Source of the DNA: Apiosordaria backusii
Taxonomy: Eukaryota; Ascomycota; Sordariomycetes; Sordariales; Lasiosphaeriaceae
NCBI GenBank assembly: GCA_030549205.1
Contig: JAUKTV010000001.1
Span: 4,278,001-4,342,000 of the forward strand
Direction of reading: 5' to 3'
Length of the DNA stretch: 64,000 bases
Both the position numbers and the translations under genes were made by a program. Under the pieces are notes generated by a model that saw only the letters and a program-made list of their open reading frames with translations, had not been told where the DNA came from and searched no databases. The number at the start of each line of letters is the position of its first letter. Within the stretch, counting starts at the first letter, position 1. Positions 35,701 through 45,222 of this stretch are shown in pieces.

Positions 35701-36378
35701 GCTTCCCGTGATCACAGCAATGACAACAGACAACGACCAGGCTCTCGGCAGACCAGTGGCAACGCCCAGCACCACCAGCAATCTCAGCAGGTTCAACAAC
35801 AGGCTCAGCAACAGCAACAGCAAGCTGGGCAGTATAACGGCAACGCCGCCCCGCAATACTACAACCCACTCAACGCTCCTGCAGGCGTCCCCGGCTACGA
35901 CATGGAATATGGAGTTCCGCGGGGTGAGGGAGTCGATGCCGGCTTGACCCAACAATTTACAGCCTTCCCACAGGGCGGCATGTACAACGCGCCCAACACA
36001 CCCATGGCACCGGCTTCCATTCAACAGATGCAGTACCAGCAGGCCATGATGCGGGGTGCGCCACCCATGAACAACTACTACCCTGCCGCAGTCCCAGCTG
36101 GCTTCAATGGCTACCCCACCGGCAGCCCAGGCATGGATCAGTACCGTAACACCGGCAGCCCGATCCAGCCCCCGAACGCTCAGCTGTCGAATATCCCCGG
36201 ACAAGCGCCTTTCCCTCCCGCCCCCGGATTCGGGATGAACATGGGGTATGGATACGGCGGGCAAGGACAGATGCCACCCAATGTGGGATACATGCAGCAG
36301 CAGCAACAGGAGCAAGGCAACAACAGCCGGCGTGGACGTGTAGGTCGCAGCCCACAACCTGACAGACGCCGTCAGTAG
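32734..36378 (+). CDS. RRM and PUF-repeat RNA-binding protein (Jsn1/Puf2 type)
   Basis: Exons 32734-32984 and 33054-36378 (69-base intron, GTAAGC donor) encode 1191 residues. The N-terminal ~450 residues are Ser/Pro/Gly-rich and disordered in appearance, with a Met/Glu-rich patch (DEDEDDYDDPVMMMESQYLQ). An RRM spans about 452-530: ALWLGSIPTSTTTSTLTEMF, then the RNP1-like KNCGFVNFERVD. PUF repeats occupy about 663-946 (LGNTVVQKLFEHC, HKNGTWAAQKIIEVCK, DQYGNYVLQGCLKFG, RYGARAMRACLESH, ATNANGALLLTWFLD and others). The C-terminus is Gln/Asn/Gly/Tyr-rich and prion-like (from about 985). RRM plus PUF is the architecture of yeast Jsn1 and Puf2, which bind mRNAs for membrane and mitochondrial proteins. 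A post-transcriptional regulator is the safe call; the choice of orthologue is less sure. Confidence 0.92.
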
Positions 36379-37814
36379 ATTTTTTCCCCATCTTACTTAC
36401 AATGATTTGTAAACAGAGATGAGATCGACGATACGGGAACGCTAAATAATGATCATGCCGAGAGGGGGATGAATTCAATTACTGTACGGAATAGATAAAG
36501 CATTGGGCACAGCACAGCGGGCATGTGCCGGGCGTTTTTCTTGTTCAATGGGCCCACGTCTCCGACCACTCCTTTTTTTTTTCTTGGTTTTTTTGGTCGT
36601 TTGATTTGGGCTGTGGGTTGCAGTTGTGGTTGGATTTGGGCGGGGGGAAGCTGATGGTCTGTGTCGGAGTAATAACTTTCACAGGCTGTTGGTTTCCTCC
36701 TAGGTTTGTCTTGTCTTCTTCTTCACTGTTGATTACTTTTTGCAGAGAGTACAAGTTTGATTGATTGATTGATGTGAACATTTGATGATTTGGAGGGCTG
36801 ATGAGATGAGATGGATGAGGGGAAGGTGGACACAGGGGGGGGAAAGGTAGGAAGGGAAAGGGGGAGGGGTAAAAGGGATTCATTAGGTACTGCACAATGG
36901 GCAATGTTTTTGTTTTTTAAATTTTTGTTTCTGTGTTGGTTTTGTGTGTTTTTGGTGACTTGATTTGATTTACTCTGTTTTTCTCATTGTGTGTGTTGTG
37001 ATGGGGAGATGAAGGTGGAAGATAAAGGGGGGTTTCTCTGTGAGTGCCTATGTGAGTACCTCTCTGTGGGGGATGGGGGGATTGTTGTCGTTGTTTTGAT
37101 GAAGACCTAGAATATTAAGAGAAAAAAACTGGAGATCTCCTGGATTTGATCATTGATGTTTTTCTTTGATGTGGGTTGTGTTTTGTTTAGCGGTTGTTTG
37201 TGGGGATGTAGTGGTGGACGGGTGGCTAGATTGTCAGAGGTTATGTTCATAGAAGGGACTGATATTGAGAGAGCAGTTTTGTGAGTTGAACGGACAACAG
37301 GAAGTATTTATATAAAGCGTAGGTAGACTATTTGTATTTGAGACAATTCGTGAAATAACACGGGGCAATATTTACTATTTACGTACACGTACTTGATGTG
37401 ATCTATGATAGATGCTTGGTTTTATCGATATTGTGTAGAGAGCAGGGGGGGGGGGAAGATATACAATGCAGGAGGGGTAGAAAGTTGAGAGTTTTCGCTG
37501 TGTTTGGATTGATGCCCTAAATGTATATACGAGTTAAGTTTGCTCACAGTCCCACCATAGCTCGCGTTGCTCATAGGTATCCAAGTGCTCAACTGCGGAA
37601 AGCCTGATGTATTTGATTGTGAGCGGTTGTATAGTGCCTCAATCCTCCCATTATATAATGAAGGTAAATTTGTGTATATTACAGTGCCACTCTCTCCAAG
37701 ACAATCCGCCGATACAGTATTCAACCTCCCCCCCAAAAAGGCCCTAACAAGATAAAAAGTTCATAACACATCATATCCAAATTCCACATATACAAAAACA
37801 TCCCTCCAGTTCAC
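36379..37814. other. Convergent intergenic region
   Basis: 1.4 kb between the 3' ends of the PUF gene and the caspase-homeodomain gene. It is T- and G-rich on the plus strand, with homopolymer tracts near 36571 and 37446. No gene or RNA recognised. Confidence 0.5.
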
Positions 37815-40800
37815 TTATTTATTCCCCGTCCCACCCCTCAACCACTCCCTCACCACCCCCCTCTTCTTCACCACCTTCCCCATCACCCCCCCTCCCGCTC
37901 CCGATTTCACATCCCCCGCAGCAGGAACAGCCACCAACCCCTCACTAGCATCAATCTCCTCATACTCTTCATCTCCCCCCGCCGTTGTTGTCGTTGTCCC
38001 CCCTCCCACAGCAGCAGCAGCAGTAGCAGCAGGATACTCATACTCATACATCATCACCTTCCCCTTCAAGTCAACATCCCCCCCGACCGGCGTCCCACTA
38101 GTAGGACTAGGCGTCTGACTCCCCTGCCCTTGCCCCAACCCCAACAACCCCTCCTCCCTCATTCTCTCCAGCCCCCTCGCCAGCGGCCCGACAAACTGCG
38201 CTTCTGTGTCTTCTTCTATTCCCTTTCTCTTGTTGCTGGTGTGCCATTGCACATCCTTGAACCCTTGCCCTCCGCCGCCCTGACCTTGTTGTTGGGATTC
38301 AAACGGTGGAGGAGGGGAAACTGACGGTGCGATGGGGGAGTAACCCCCTTCGTCGGTGTTGGAGGGGATAGCAACGGATGGCTTGCGGGGTGCCATCATC
38401 TGCGCCTTCTTGTATAAAGCCGGAAAACGGGATTCGAATTCTGTTTCAAGTTCCTTTTGATGCTGCGACACCTCCTTTAGACGTTCCAACTTCCTCGGGG
38501 GAATCAGATCTGCACTCTGACTTGGGCGGTGGGACATGAACGACCCCAGCCAGGTGTCGTACATCTCATCCCGGCGAGTGACTTCGTCTTCTGTCAAGGT
38601 AGGCTGCTGCCTCAAACTGTCGAGATACTCCTTTGCTTCCTGTGTCATTTTCGATCCCGAGATGTATTTATCGAACGATGCGGAGAATTCCCTATAGTGG
38701 CCTTTGAGGATGAAGCACTGCCCTGTCCAGCCCTTGCTTTTGAATTTCTGATAGAGGGCCGAGGCGATGGGGCACTCCCAGGGGAATTCAAGGATGCGAT
38801 CGTAGAACACCACGCAGCGGCAGGCTGACCATTTGCTGAAGGAACGCCGGGATTGGTCGTCCATGAAGGTGTCTTCTATCATTTCTAGGGAGGTGTGGGA
38901 GACGAAGGACAAGGGGGCGCGGAGGTTCAGTGCGTCGTGGATGTGAGACCTCTCGAAATCGGTGGAGGAGCGGAGGTCGACTAGTAAGATTCCTTTGGAG
39001 GGGTAGATTTCCAGGAGGCGGTTGAGATGGCCGGGGAGGATCATGGATGGGCCGTCGACGGAGGAGGTTGGCTCGAGAGGTTGGGAGGTGGGTAGGCGGA
39101 GGGTTTGGAGGTTGTGGGTGAGTTTTTGCTGTTCGCGGCGGTTGTGGAACCAGACGCGGATGTCGTTTGTTTCGACTCCGAGATGGGAGGCTAGGTGCTC
39201 GATGACGCCTAGGTTGGGTTCGGGGTCGCGCTGGAAGTATTCTTCTAGTCGGCGGACGACGTGTTTGGCCATTTGTTGGCCTTCGGGGACTTCCTGGTCG
39301 GGGGTGAATATAGACCGTTTGGAGCTCTTGGAGCGGTTGATGATCATTGTTCTTGTTATGGGCTCTGAGCTGTGGTGTGTGAAGGAACCAGAGGCATGAG
39401 CCCCTGAGAGCGACGCTGGGCGGGATTGTTGCCCGCTTAGTGACATGGCTGAGCCCATGTTTCTTAATGAAGCAAATAAGCTGCTGGAAGATGGCTGAGA
39501 AGCAAGTGCTTGTGGCGGCAGCACGGGTGCAGAGTCAGCCCGATGCGGCGATGCCCAAGTCTCCCGTACAAGTTGTTGGCCTGAAGAATCTGCGGGGATG
39601 CTCGGTACACTGGCCCCGTGCCGTACGATCTCCATGTTCTCGGTTTGAGCCAGAGTAGATCCGGAATAAGATTCGGCATCATCACGGCTGAGCTCGGGTT
39701 CTACGTCTTGTGTAGTGGTGGCAGGTACGCTCGCTTCAGCCGGTGTTGGCTCGGGGCTGCTTTCTTTCGGTGCTCGTAACAGGTTGTTGGACCGAATGAA
39801 CGCTACAAATGAACACGCTGGGTCGTCTGGAAGAAAGTCCCACACCATGACCGGTAATGATAGTAGGAGTAACGTTGAGTGACTCTTGAAAACGCCTTGT
39901 ACCTTGACGAACTTCGCCAGTGCGGGAAAGCCAGCGAGCCATTCTTCCCAGGCATTCAGGTCTAGCTTTTGATCATCCTCAAGGGCCAAGGAAATCATCA
40001 CATGCGGTTCGTCCTCGTTCGGCTCCGAGGCCATCGGGATCATATCGTCCATCGAAGAGGGAAATGGTTGATGCCAGTTTCGACCTGTTGGTACTGAACT
40101 CGATGCTATACCACGACGGGACTTGGCGGGCTTTGGTGGCACCAGTCGGCATATTTCGATACTAGGTGCCTTGTGATTCGATGTCATCATAAAGTGAACT
40201 GGTGTTGACCTCGCCTCGAAATGCTTGCCATTGATCAAGATGGGTCTTGGATGCTTCAGGCGAGCAAGAATCTCGGCGTGCAGCATGGCGGCCGAGAACG
40301 TCTTTCCCCTCCACTCGTCGAGTACCTCAATAAGCGTGTTGGTGAAAGAGTATCTGCCCGGATCAGGGGCGATGGCATCCCAACTTGAAGCCGAAATCGT
40401 CTCGGTGATGCTTTGACCGGTTGGGAATGTGGCACTGGCCGCTCCAGCGCAGCAGTCCAGCAGGATTAAGACATCTGAAATGGATCTTTCGAGGAGTGTT
40501 TGGATGGCAGACCATTGTAACCATGGCGAATCGTGACGGCGGTTACTATCGAGGTTAGCAAAGAGGATAAACGGGTTGATGACAGACGGATCACAACATA
40601 CGCGCACCAAGTACTCTGTCTTGACTCGTCTATCCTGGCATGACCTCCATAATAGACAACGAATAGTGTCTGTTCAGATTCGTACTGCTTGACCATATCG
40701 CCAATTTTGAGCATCAATTCTAGATGGGAGTTCTCGGATGGGATAGAGAAGATGTCGGTCTCGAAGCAGTAATGATCCCGGAAACACTTTTCCAAATCCT

Positions 40801-41229
40801 CCAACTCCGGCAGCACAAATAAGTCGTCGCTTTTCCAGTGAAGCATCAGCGCATGGACCTTGGTGTATCGCTGGGTTGGCCCTCGGTTGGGGAATGCCCT
40901 GCTCGCCGACTATGATGATGTGTTAGATTATACCATGTATTAGGGGCTTATCTTACACAAACATACGTCTTCCAGAGCCTGGGCAAAACTCTCGAGATGC
41001 TTGACATGGTAGCTGACCCGGCTGATATCATGGGTTGCTGGAGTACAGCTCTCGCTCGAGGAGCCATACTGAATGGTGTTAGCAACCACCTTTCTCCCCA
41101 TCTTGATGTAGAGAAAAGGGAGACACGTACAGCAGAATCAGAGCTGCTGCTTATACTCAGACTACTCTGGTCCCGTTCGTTGGCTGGCCGCCTCGTGCGG
41201 ATCGTCATAAAAGGCGGCGTGGGCTCCAT
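37815..41229 (-). CDS. Caspase-like, homeodomain and rhodanese-like fusion protein
   Basis: Exons 41229-41131, 41068-40967, 40909-40602 and 40545-37815 encode 1079 residues. All introns have good sites (GTACGT and two GTATGT donors; CAG/TAG acceptors; one CTAAC branch). About 45-340 is a caspase-like fold: FVVYYGGHARID gives the candidate catalytic His (about 157), and DVLILLDCCAG gives Cys 201/202. Many fungal relatives carry the misleading label 'tyrosine-protein phosphatase non-receptor type 6'. About 580-645 is a homeodomain, with RRLEEYFQRDPEPN, HLASHLGV and the recognition helix IRVWFHNRREQQKL (invariant W, F, N and R present). About 665-800 is rhodanese-like (GILLVDLRSSTDFERSHIHD...FILKGHYREF) with no obvious active-site loop Cys. 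A low-complexity Ser/Pro linker joins the parts in a single exon without a stop. Two adjacent genes with an internal start in the linker cannot be excluded. Confidence 0.8.
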
Positions 41230-41767
41230 GGTGGAGGAGGCGAATCCCCTTGGGGTTCAAGAGACCATCAGACAATGATTGAAGAGACAGCTGAACAGCT
41301 GGTAGTTATCGCAACGATGTATTTCTCGTCTTGAAGCTATCTAGTGATGATGTAGAACAAGAAGTGGCAACGTGAAGGGGAGCCTAGGAAGCGGCAGATG
41401 GTAAAGATGGATGGGAAAGATCAAAAGTCAGGTTGGTATCTGCTGCATGCTTACATCCAGTAACGAAGGGCCCTGAGACGGCCATGTTCTGCGCTGTGTG
41501 GGCGTGCTCGAAGGAGAGGCTGAGCAGTTTCGCCGTTGCAGCCGGTTCCAAAAAGGGTTTAGCCGTTGTGGGCTTCGGTGATGCTTTGGGCAAGGACCAG
41601 GCGATGGTGCAGGGTGGGTCACTCTGGCCAATCAGACGCTGCCACTTTAGGCTCCTGGCACTCTCATTCAACGTCAACTCACCCAGGAGCTCAGTTCATC
41701 ACCAATTCCGCTTAACTCAAGTCATCATCATCGAAACCGTGTAAGTCTTCGAGAAGAGACTGTAACA
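41230..41767. promoter_or_regulatory. Divergent promoter region, caspase-homeodomain gene and PBN1
   Basis: 538 bases between divergent start codons. No specific element recognised; both promoters are expected here. Confidence 0.4.
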
Positions 41768-43340
41768 ATGAGGGAAAGAATCACATTTGTGCAGAAAGAG
41801 GGTGACTCAATAGAGCCCTCAGCTCTGAAAGTCGATGGCAGTGGACTCAGTGGCCCAGAAGTGAAGGCTGTCCGTGAAGACAGGCTCACATTCGCCTTGG
41901 ATGAATTGCCTGCCGAACTCAAAGCCTTGTTAGAGGGTGTCAATCAACTGCACATTCGATGGGTCAGTCCCATCGCATATGAGGCTGTTAGTCCATTACT
42001 AGCACGTCTTCCTCCTGGGTTCCACCTGTTCTACACGCCCGGTAGTGATACATCGTAAGCTTGCCCATCTTGACTTATTGTCTGTTTATTGTATTAACAC
42101 AACTAACAGAATCAACCCATGCCCCCTCCTCAACAAGGCATTCGGCACAGTCTCCTGCTCCTCCCCGGCCGAGTCCTTCACCACGCTCCCAACCGACCGC
42201 TTCACCCACTCCACAACCCACCAATTCTACCAACCCCTCGACTCCCTCTCCGCCTTCACACAGTTCGCCAAATCCCAGTTATGCCCCCCATCCTCCCCGC
42301 GCTCTTGCGGTACCCGCCTCAACTCCCTCACCAAAGCCTCCCAACTCGACATATCCTACGACGCCATCTCCCACACCCTCCGCCTAACCTCCCTCTGGCC
42401 CTACGGACCCCAATCCCTCTCCGCCACCCTCCTCTCCCCCTCCATCCGCACAGAAGTAGGCATCATCTCCACCGCCAACCCCAAAACCCTCGAACCTCAC
42501 GAAATCGGCATCTCCGGCCTCCTAACCGTCCTCGGACAATCCACCGCTCCCTCCCCAACCCTCTTCAGCTTTCCCTCCCGCCACCGTGACGCCGCCTCCT
42601 CTTTCACATCCAAATTCCTCTCCCCCACCGGCCTCCACCCCACCCTCCAGCTCTCCATCTCCTCCCCTTCCCCCCCATCCAAATCCCCCAACCCATCAAC
42701 CTGCCGTCTCCACGGGTACTTCACCCTCCCCAAAACCATCTTCCCCGACCGCCATCAGCTCTCCGACCCGTTATTTCTCTCCTCCAAAAACCTTTCTTCT
42801 GTCAGATACATCACCCCCAACATCGACCTCGAAGCCCCCGAGTACGTCACCCCCACCTGGGGCTCCTCCCTTCTCCTTGAACTTTCCCCTCCTCCCTCCC
42901 AGGGTTCCCAGGGTAGTGGTGACAGTAAAGGGGAGGAATGGACAGCCCAAATCCCCCTCCACCTCCGCTACCTCTCCCCCTCCCTCACCGGCTACCGCAC
43001 CGCAGAAGTCCCCTACCCAGCCCTCTTTTGGGCGTGCACAGCAGAGGAGGGGACCAAGTTCCCTACTAATCCCTTTGAGAAGGACAAAGTGGGGTATGAT
43101 GGGTTGTTTGGGGAACGAACTGTGTTTTGGCATTTGACTCCACGACCTGGAGATGGGACAAATGGGAGGTTGATGAATGAAGTAAAAGTGCCGGTGCTGG
43201 ATTTGACAAAAGCAGACTGGGTTAATGCTCTGACGGGGGTGGTGGTGGCGTTGGGGTTTGGGTGGGTGGTGGTGAAGTTGTTGGGGGTTGCGTTTGCTGG
43301 GGGGGGGAAGAAGGTGGATAAACAGAAGAAGACGCAGTAG
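41768..43340 (+). CDS. PBN1: PBN1/PIG-X subunit of GPI mannosyltransferase I
   Basis: Exons 41768-42054 and 42110-43340 (55-base intron, GTAAGC donor, AACTAACAG end) encode 505 residues. The start MRERITFVQKEGDSIEPSAL and EDRLTFALDELPAEL...LHIRWVSP are typical of fungal Pbn1. The middle is a large lumenal domain with RLHGYFTLPKTIFPDRHQL and the late PYPALFWAC...NPFEKDKVGYDGLF block. A single membrane helix near the C-terminus (ALTGVVVALGFGWVVVKLLG) is followed by a Lys-rich cytosolic end. Pbn1 is an ER protein that stabilises Gpi14/PIG-M, which adds the first mannose to GPI anchors. The second exon is extremely rich in C (CTC, TCC, ACC codons) up to about 43000 and then shifts to G-rich usage. 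Confidence 0.92.
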
Positions 43341-44244
43341 TAGATCATGGATTGGATTGGATGGATGGATGGATCATGGACCACCTCGAAAGTTGGAGGG
43401 GTTGGTGGTTGATTGGCGAGAAGAGACCATGGTGACAGGGGGCGGTTTAATTCGTGGTACGGTAGACGAGAGACAGCAGGATTGGTTAGGGGCGGCGGGA
43501 TAATGAAACGGGGATATACCTATGTAAGGTAGGTAGTACAAAGACAAGTAAGTAATACTAGCATGATCTTTTAGCACAAGAAAGTTTCAAAAGCTTTGAA
43601 AGTATGGTTGGAGGGAGGAATTGCATAATGAAAACCACCAAATAATACCAACCACCCATTTTTCAAGTATTGAAGAGCAAACACGAAGACGTTGGCTGCT
43701 TTTAAGGATCTACCATCTACCTTATCCCAGGTTGGTTATTGAGGTTATTGTAGAATTTGCTGAGGTGAAAACGTGTACAGTAGTAGATCTGTAAACTTCA
43801 TTTCCACCTGGTATCAAGAGGAGCATGACGGTTTTAATGTTAAAGTCTCGGTCGCTAACCCAAATGCATTTTGGTACTTCCTCCCATCACACAAATTCCA
43901 AGTTCCAAAAGCACAAAACGGCTCCCTGTATGTGTGTATTGCACCCCACCAAACGCTGTAGGACGATACAGGCACTATTAGAAAAGAAAAAAGCGCCTGC
44001 TCACAAAAATCTAAACAACACCCCTATCCATCCCACCCCATTCCCATCCCATTCCCCTCCCCCATTCACCTCCGTCTCACCTCCTCCTCTGACAACCCAC
44101 CCCCCGAATTAAAACCACTGAAAACGCCAAACAAGGCTCTGCCAAAACGCTGCCAAAACGCTGCCATATACTGTACAAAAATACAAACTCTACAAGCTCT
44201 TACTCCTCCTCACTTATCTCCACCCACCCTCGCTAGCAATAACC
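43341..44244. other. Intergenic region
   Basis: 0.9 kb without a supported gene. It includes a GGAT run just after the PBN1 stop (43352-43375), an AGGT/ACCT inverted motif near 43518-43535 and the 3' region of the minus-strand Cys-rich gene. Confidence 0.5.
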
Positions 44245-45084
44245 CTATCGGATTATGTCGAGCCTTTCAGCGAAGTGTTCGGGCGGAAGTAAGGAGAACC
44301 AGCACTCGTGTCTTTTGCCACGTGCTACACACGCGGAGCATGGTCCGTGATATGTATTGCCCTTGTCACATTGGAGGAAAGCATTCTGGCACGGATTACA
44401 CCTTCTCTGACCCTCAAACTCAGCGCGCCGGGGAGTGCCTCTTCGAGACGCTCTTACGTCGTCGTGGTATACGCAGTTATTCTCTATGCCACAGTCCTTA
44501 CACCAGCTGCATGGCATTCTCCTGCTACACTTCCAGAGATCTTGTCTGCTGTTATGTTCTCGCGGGTCATGTTCTCGCCTGTCCGCGCATGGGAGACACA
44601 TATGCCCAGATTTGCCGTAAAGGCCTCGGGAATTGGGTATGTTTGCTTGCTCTATGCGGTCCGGCGGGGCAACAATGCGAGATGGGCGCAGATGCATAGG
44701 GCCTGCTGAGTGTTGCGGCATGGGTGGGGGTGCCGGCTGGTTATGGATAGAATGATTGAAACCAGAGAGGCGTGGAACAAGCCTATCCACAGGATTCCGG
44801 ACCGGCGTCTGCGGTTCCATCCTCACAGTTTCTGCTTGTGGGTTCGGCTCCAGATGACCTAGTCGTCTGAGAGATGGGAGGGTAAAAACAGGATTATTTC
44901 CGTCCAGGAAAGGCTGCAGTGTCAATGAAGATATTCCAGCTATTCCAGCAGCTCGTGCCCATGTCGGAGGACTCAAAGTGCGTTGCCTGAAAGGAGAAGG
45001 GCCTGGACGAACACGATTCTCTTCCGGGAAAGACTGCGGCATCCATGGATACATCCCTCCAACTTCCCACGGTTGCCCAGGCAT
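44245..45084 (-). CDS. Cys-rich protein with zinc-cluster-like motifs
   Basis: A single open frame encodes 279 residues from the ATG at 45084; the frame is open about 27 codons further upstream without an ATG. The N-terminal two thirds are Pro-rich and without a recognised domain. The C-terminal ~110 residues hold two Cys clusters. The first is CLPCADRR...KCSRRMPCSWCKDCGIENNC. The second is CNPCQNAFLQCDKGNTYHG then PCSACVARGKRHEC, with a Cys spacing close to the fungal Zn(II)2Cys6 DNA-binding type (C-x2-C-x6-C-x9-C-x2-C-x7-C) but with a long loop. A transcription-related zinc protein is possible. The gene lies tail-side of SNF5, 138 bases after its stop on the same strand, and a missing upstream exon is possible. 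I do not recognise an orthologue. Confidence 0.5.
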   Translation of the reverse strand: MPGQPWEVGGMYPWMPQSFPEENRVRPGPSPFRQRTLSPPTWARAAGIAGISSLTLQPFLDGNNPVFTLPSLRRLGHLEPNPQAETVRMEPQTPVRNPVDRLVPRLSGFNHSIHNQPAPPPMPQHSAGPMHLRPSRIVAPPDRIEQANIPNSRGLYGKSGHMCLPCADRREHDPREHNSRQDLWKCSRRMPCSWCKDCGIENNCVYHDDVRASRRGTPRRAEFEGQRRCNPCQNAFLQCDKGNTYHGPCSACVARGKRHECWFSLLPPEHFAERLDIIR

Positions 45085-45222
45085 GCGAGCGGAGTACACG
45101 AAGATAGAATGATTTGAAGCAGGCTTGCCCGCTCGGAAGAGCAACCGTAAGATCCATGGGTCCAACCCCTTGCCTGCCGACGATTGCCCAGAAAAAGGAT
45201 CCTTCTCAGGCTCACCTTGCCT

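Noticed and set aside
35245..36357. 370-codon frame antisense to the PUF gene
   Set aside because: Shadow of the repetitive Gln/Gly/Pro-rich coding region. It gives runs of Leu and Val without recognisable motifs, while the plus strand has clear PUF repeats.
42119..43137. Pro/Ser/His-rich alternative frames across PBN1
   Set aside because: Produced by the extreme C-rich composition. The Pbn1 frame has family motifs and a membrane helix, while these have only low complexity.
44245..45165. Start of the Cys-rich gene at 45165
   Set aside because: That codon is TTG. The first ATG in frame is at 45084, used here.
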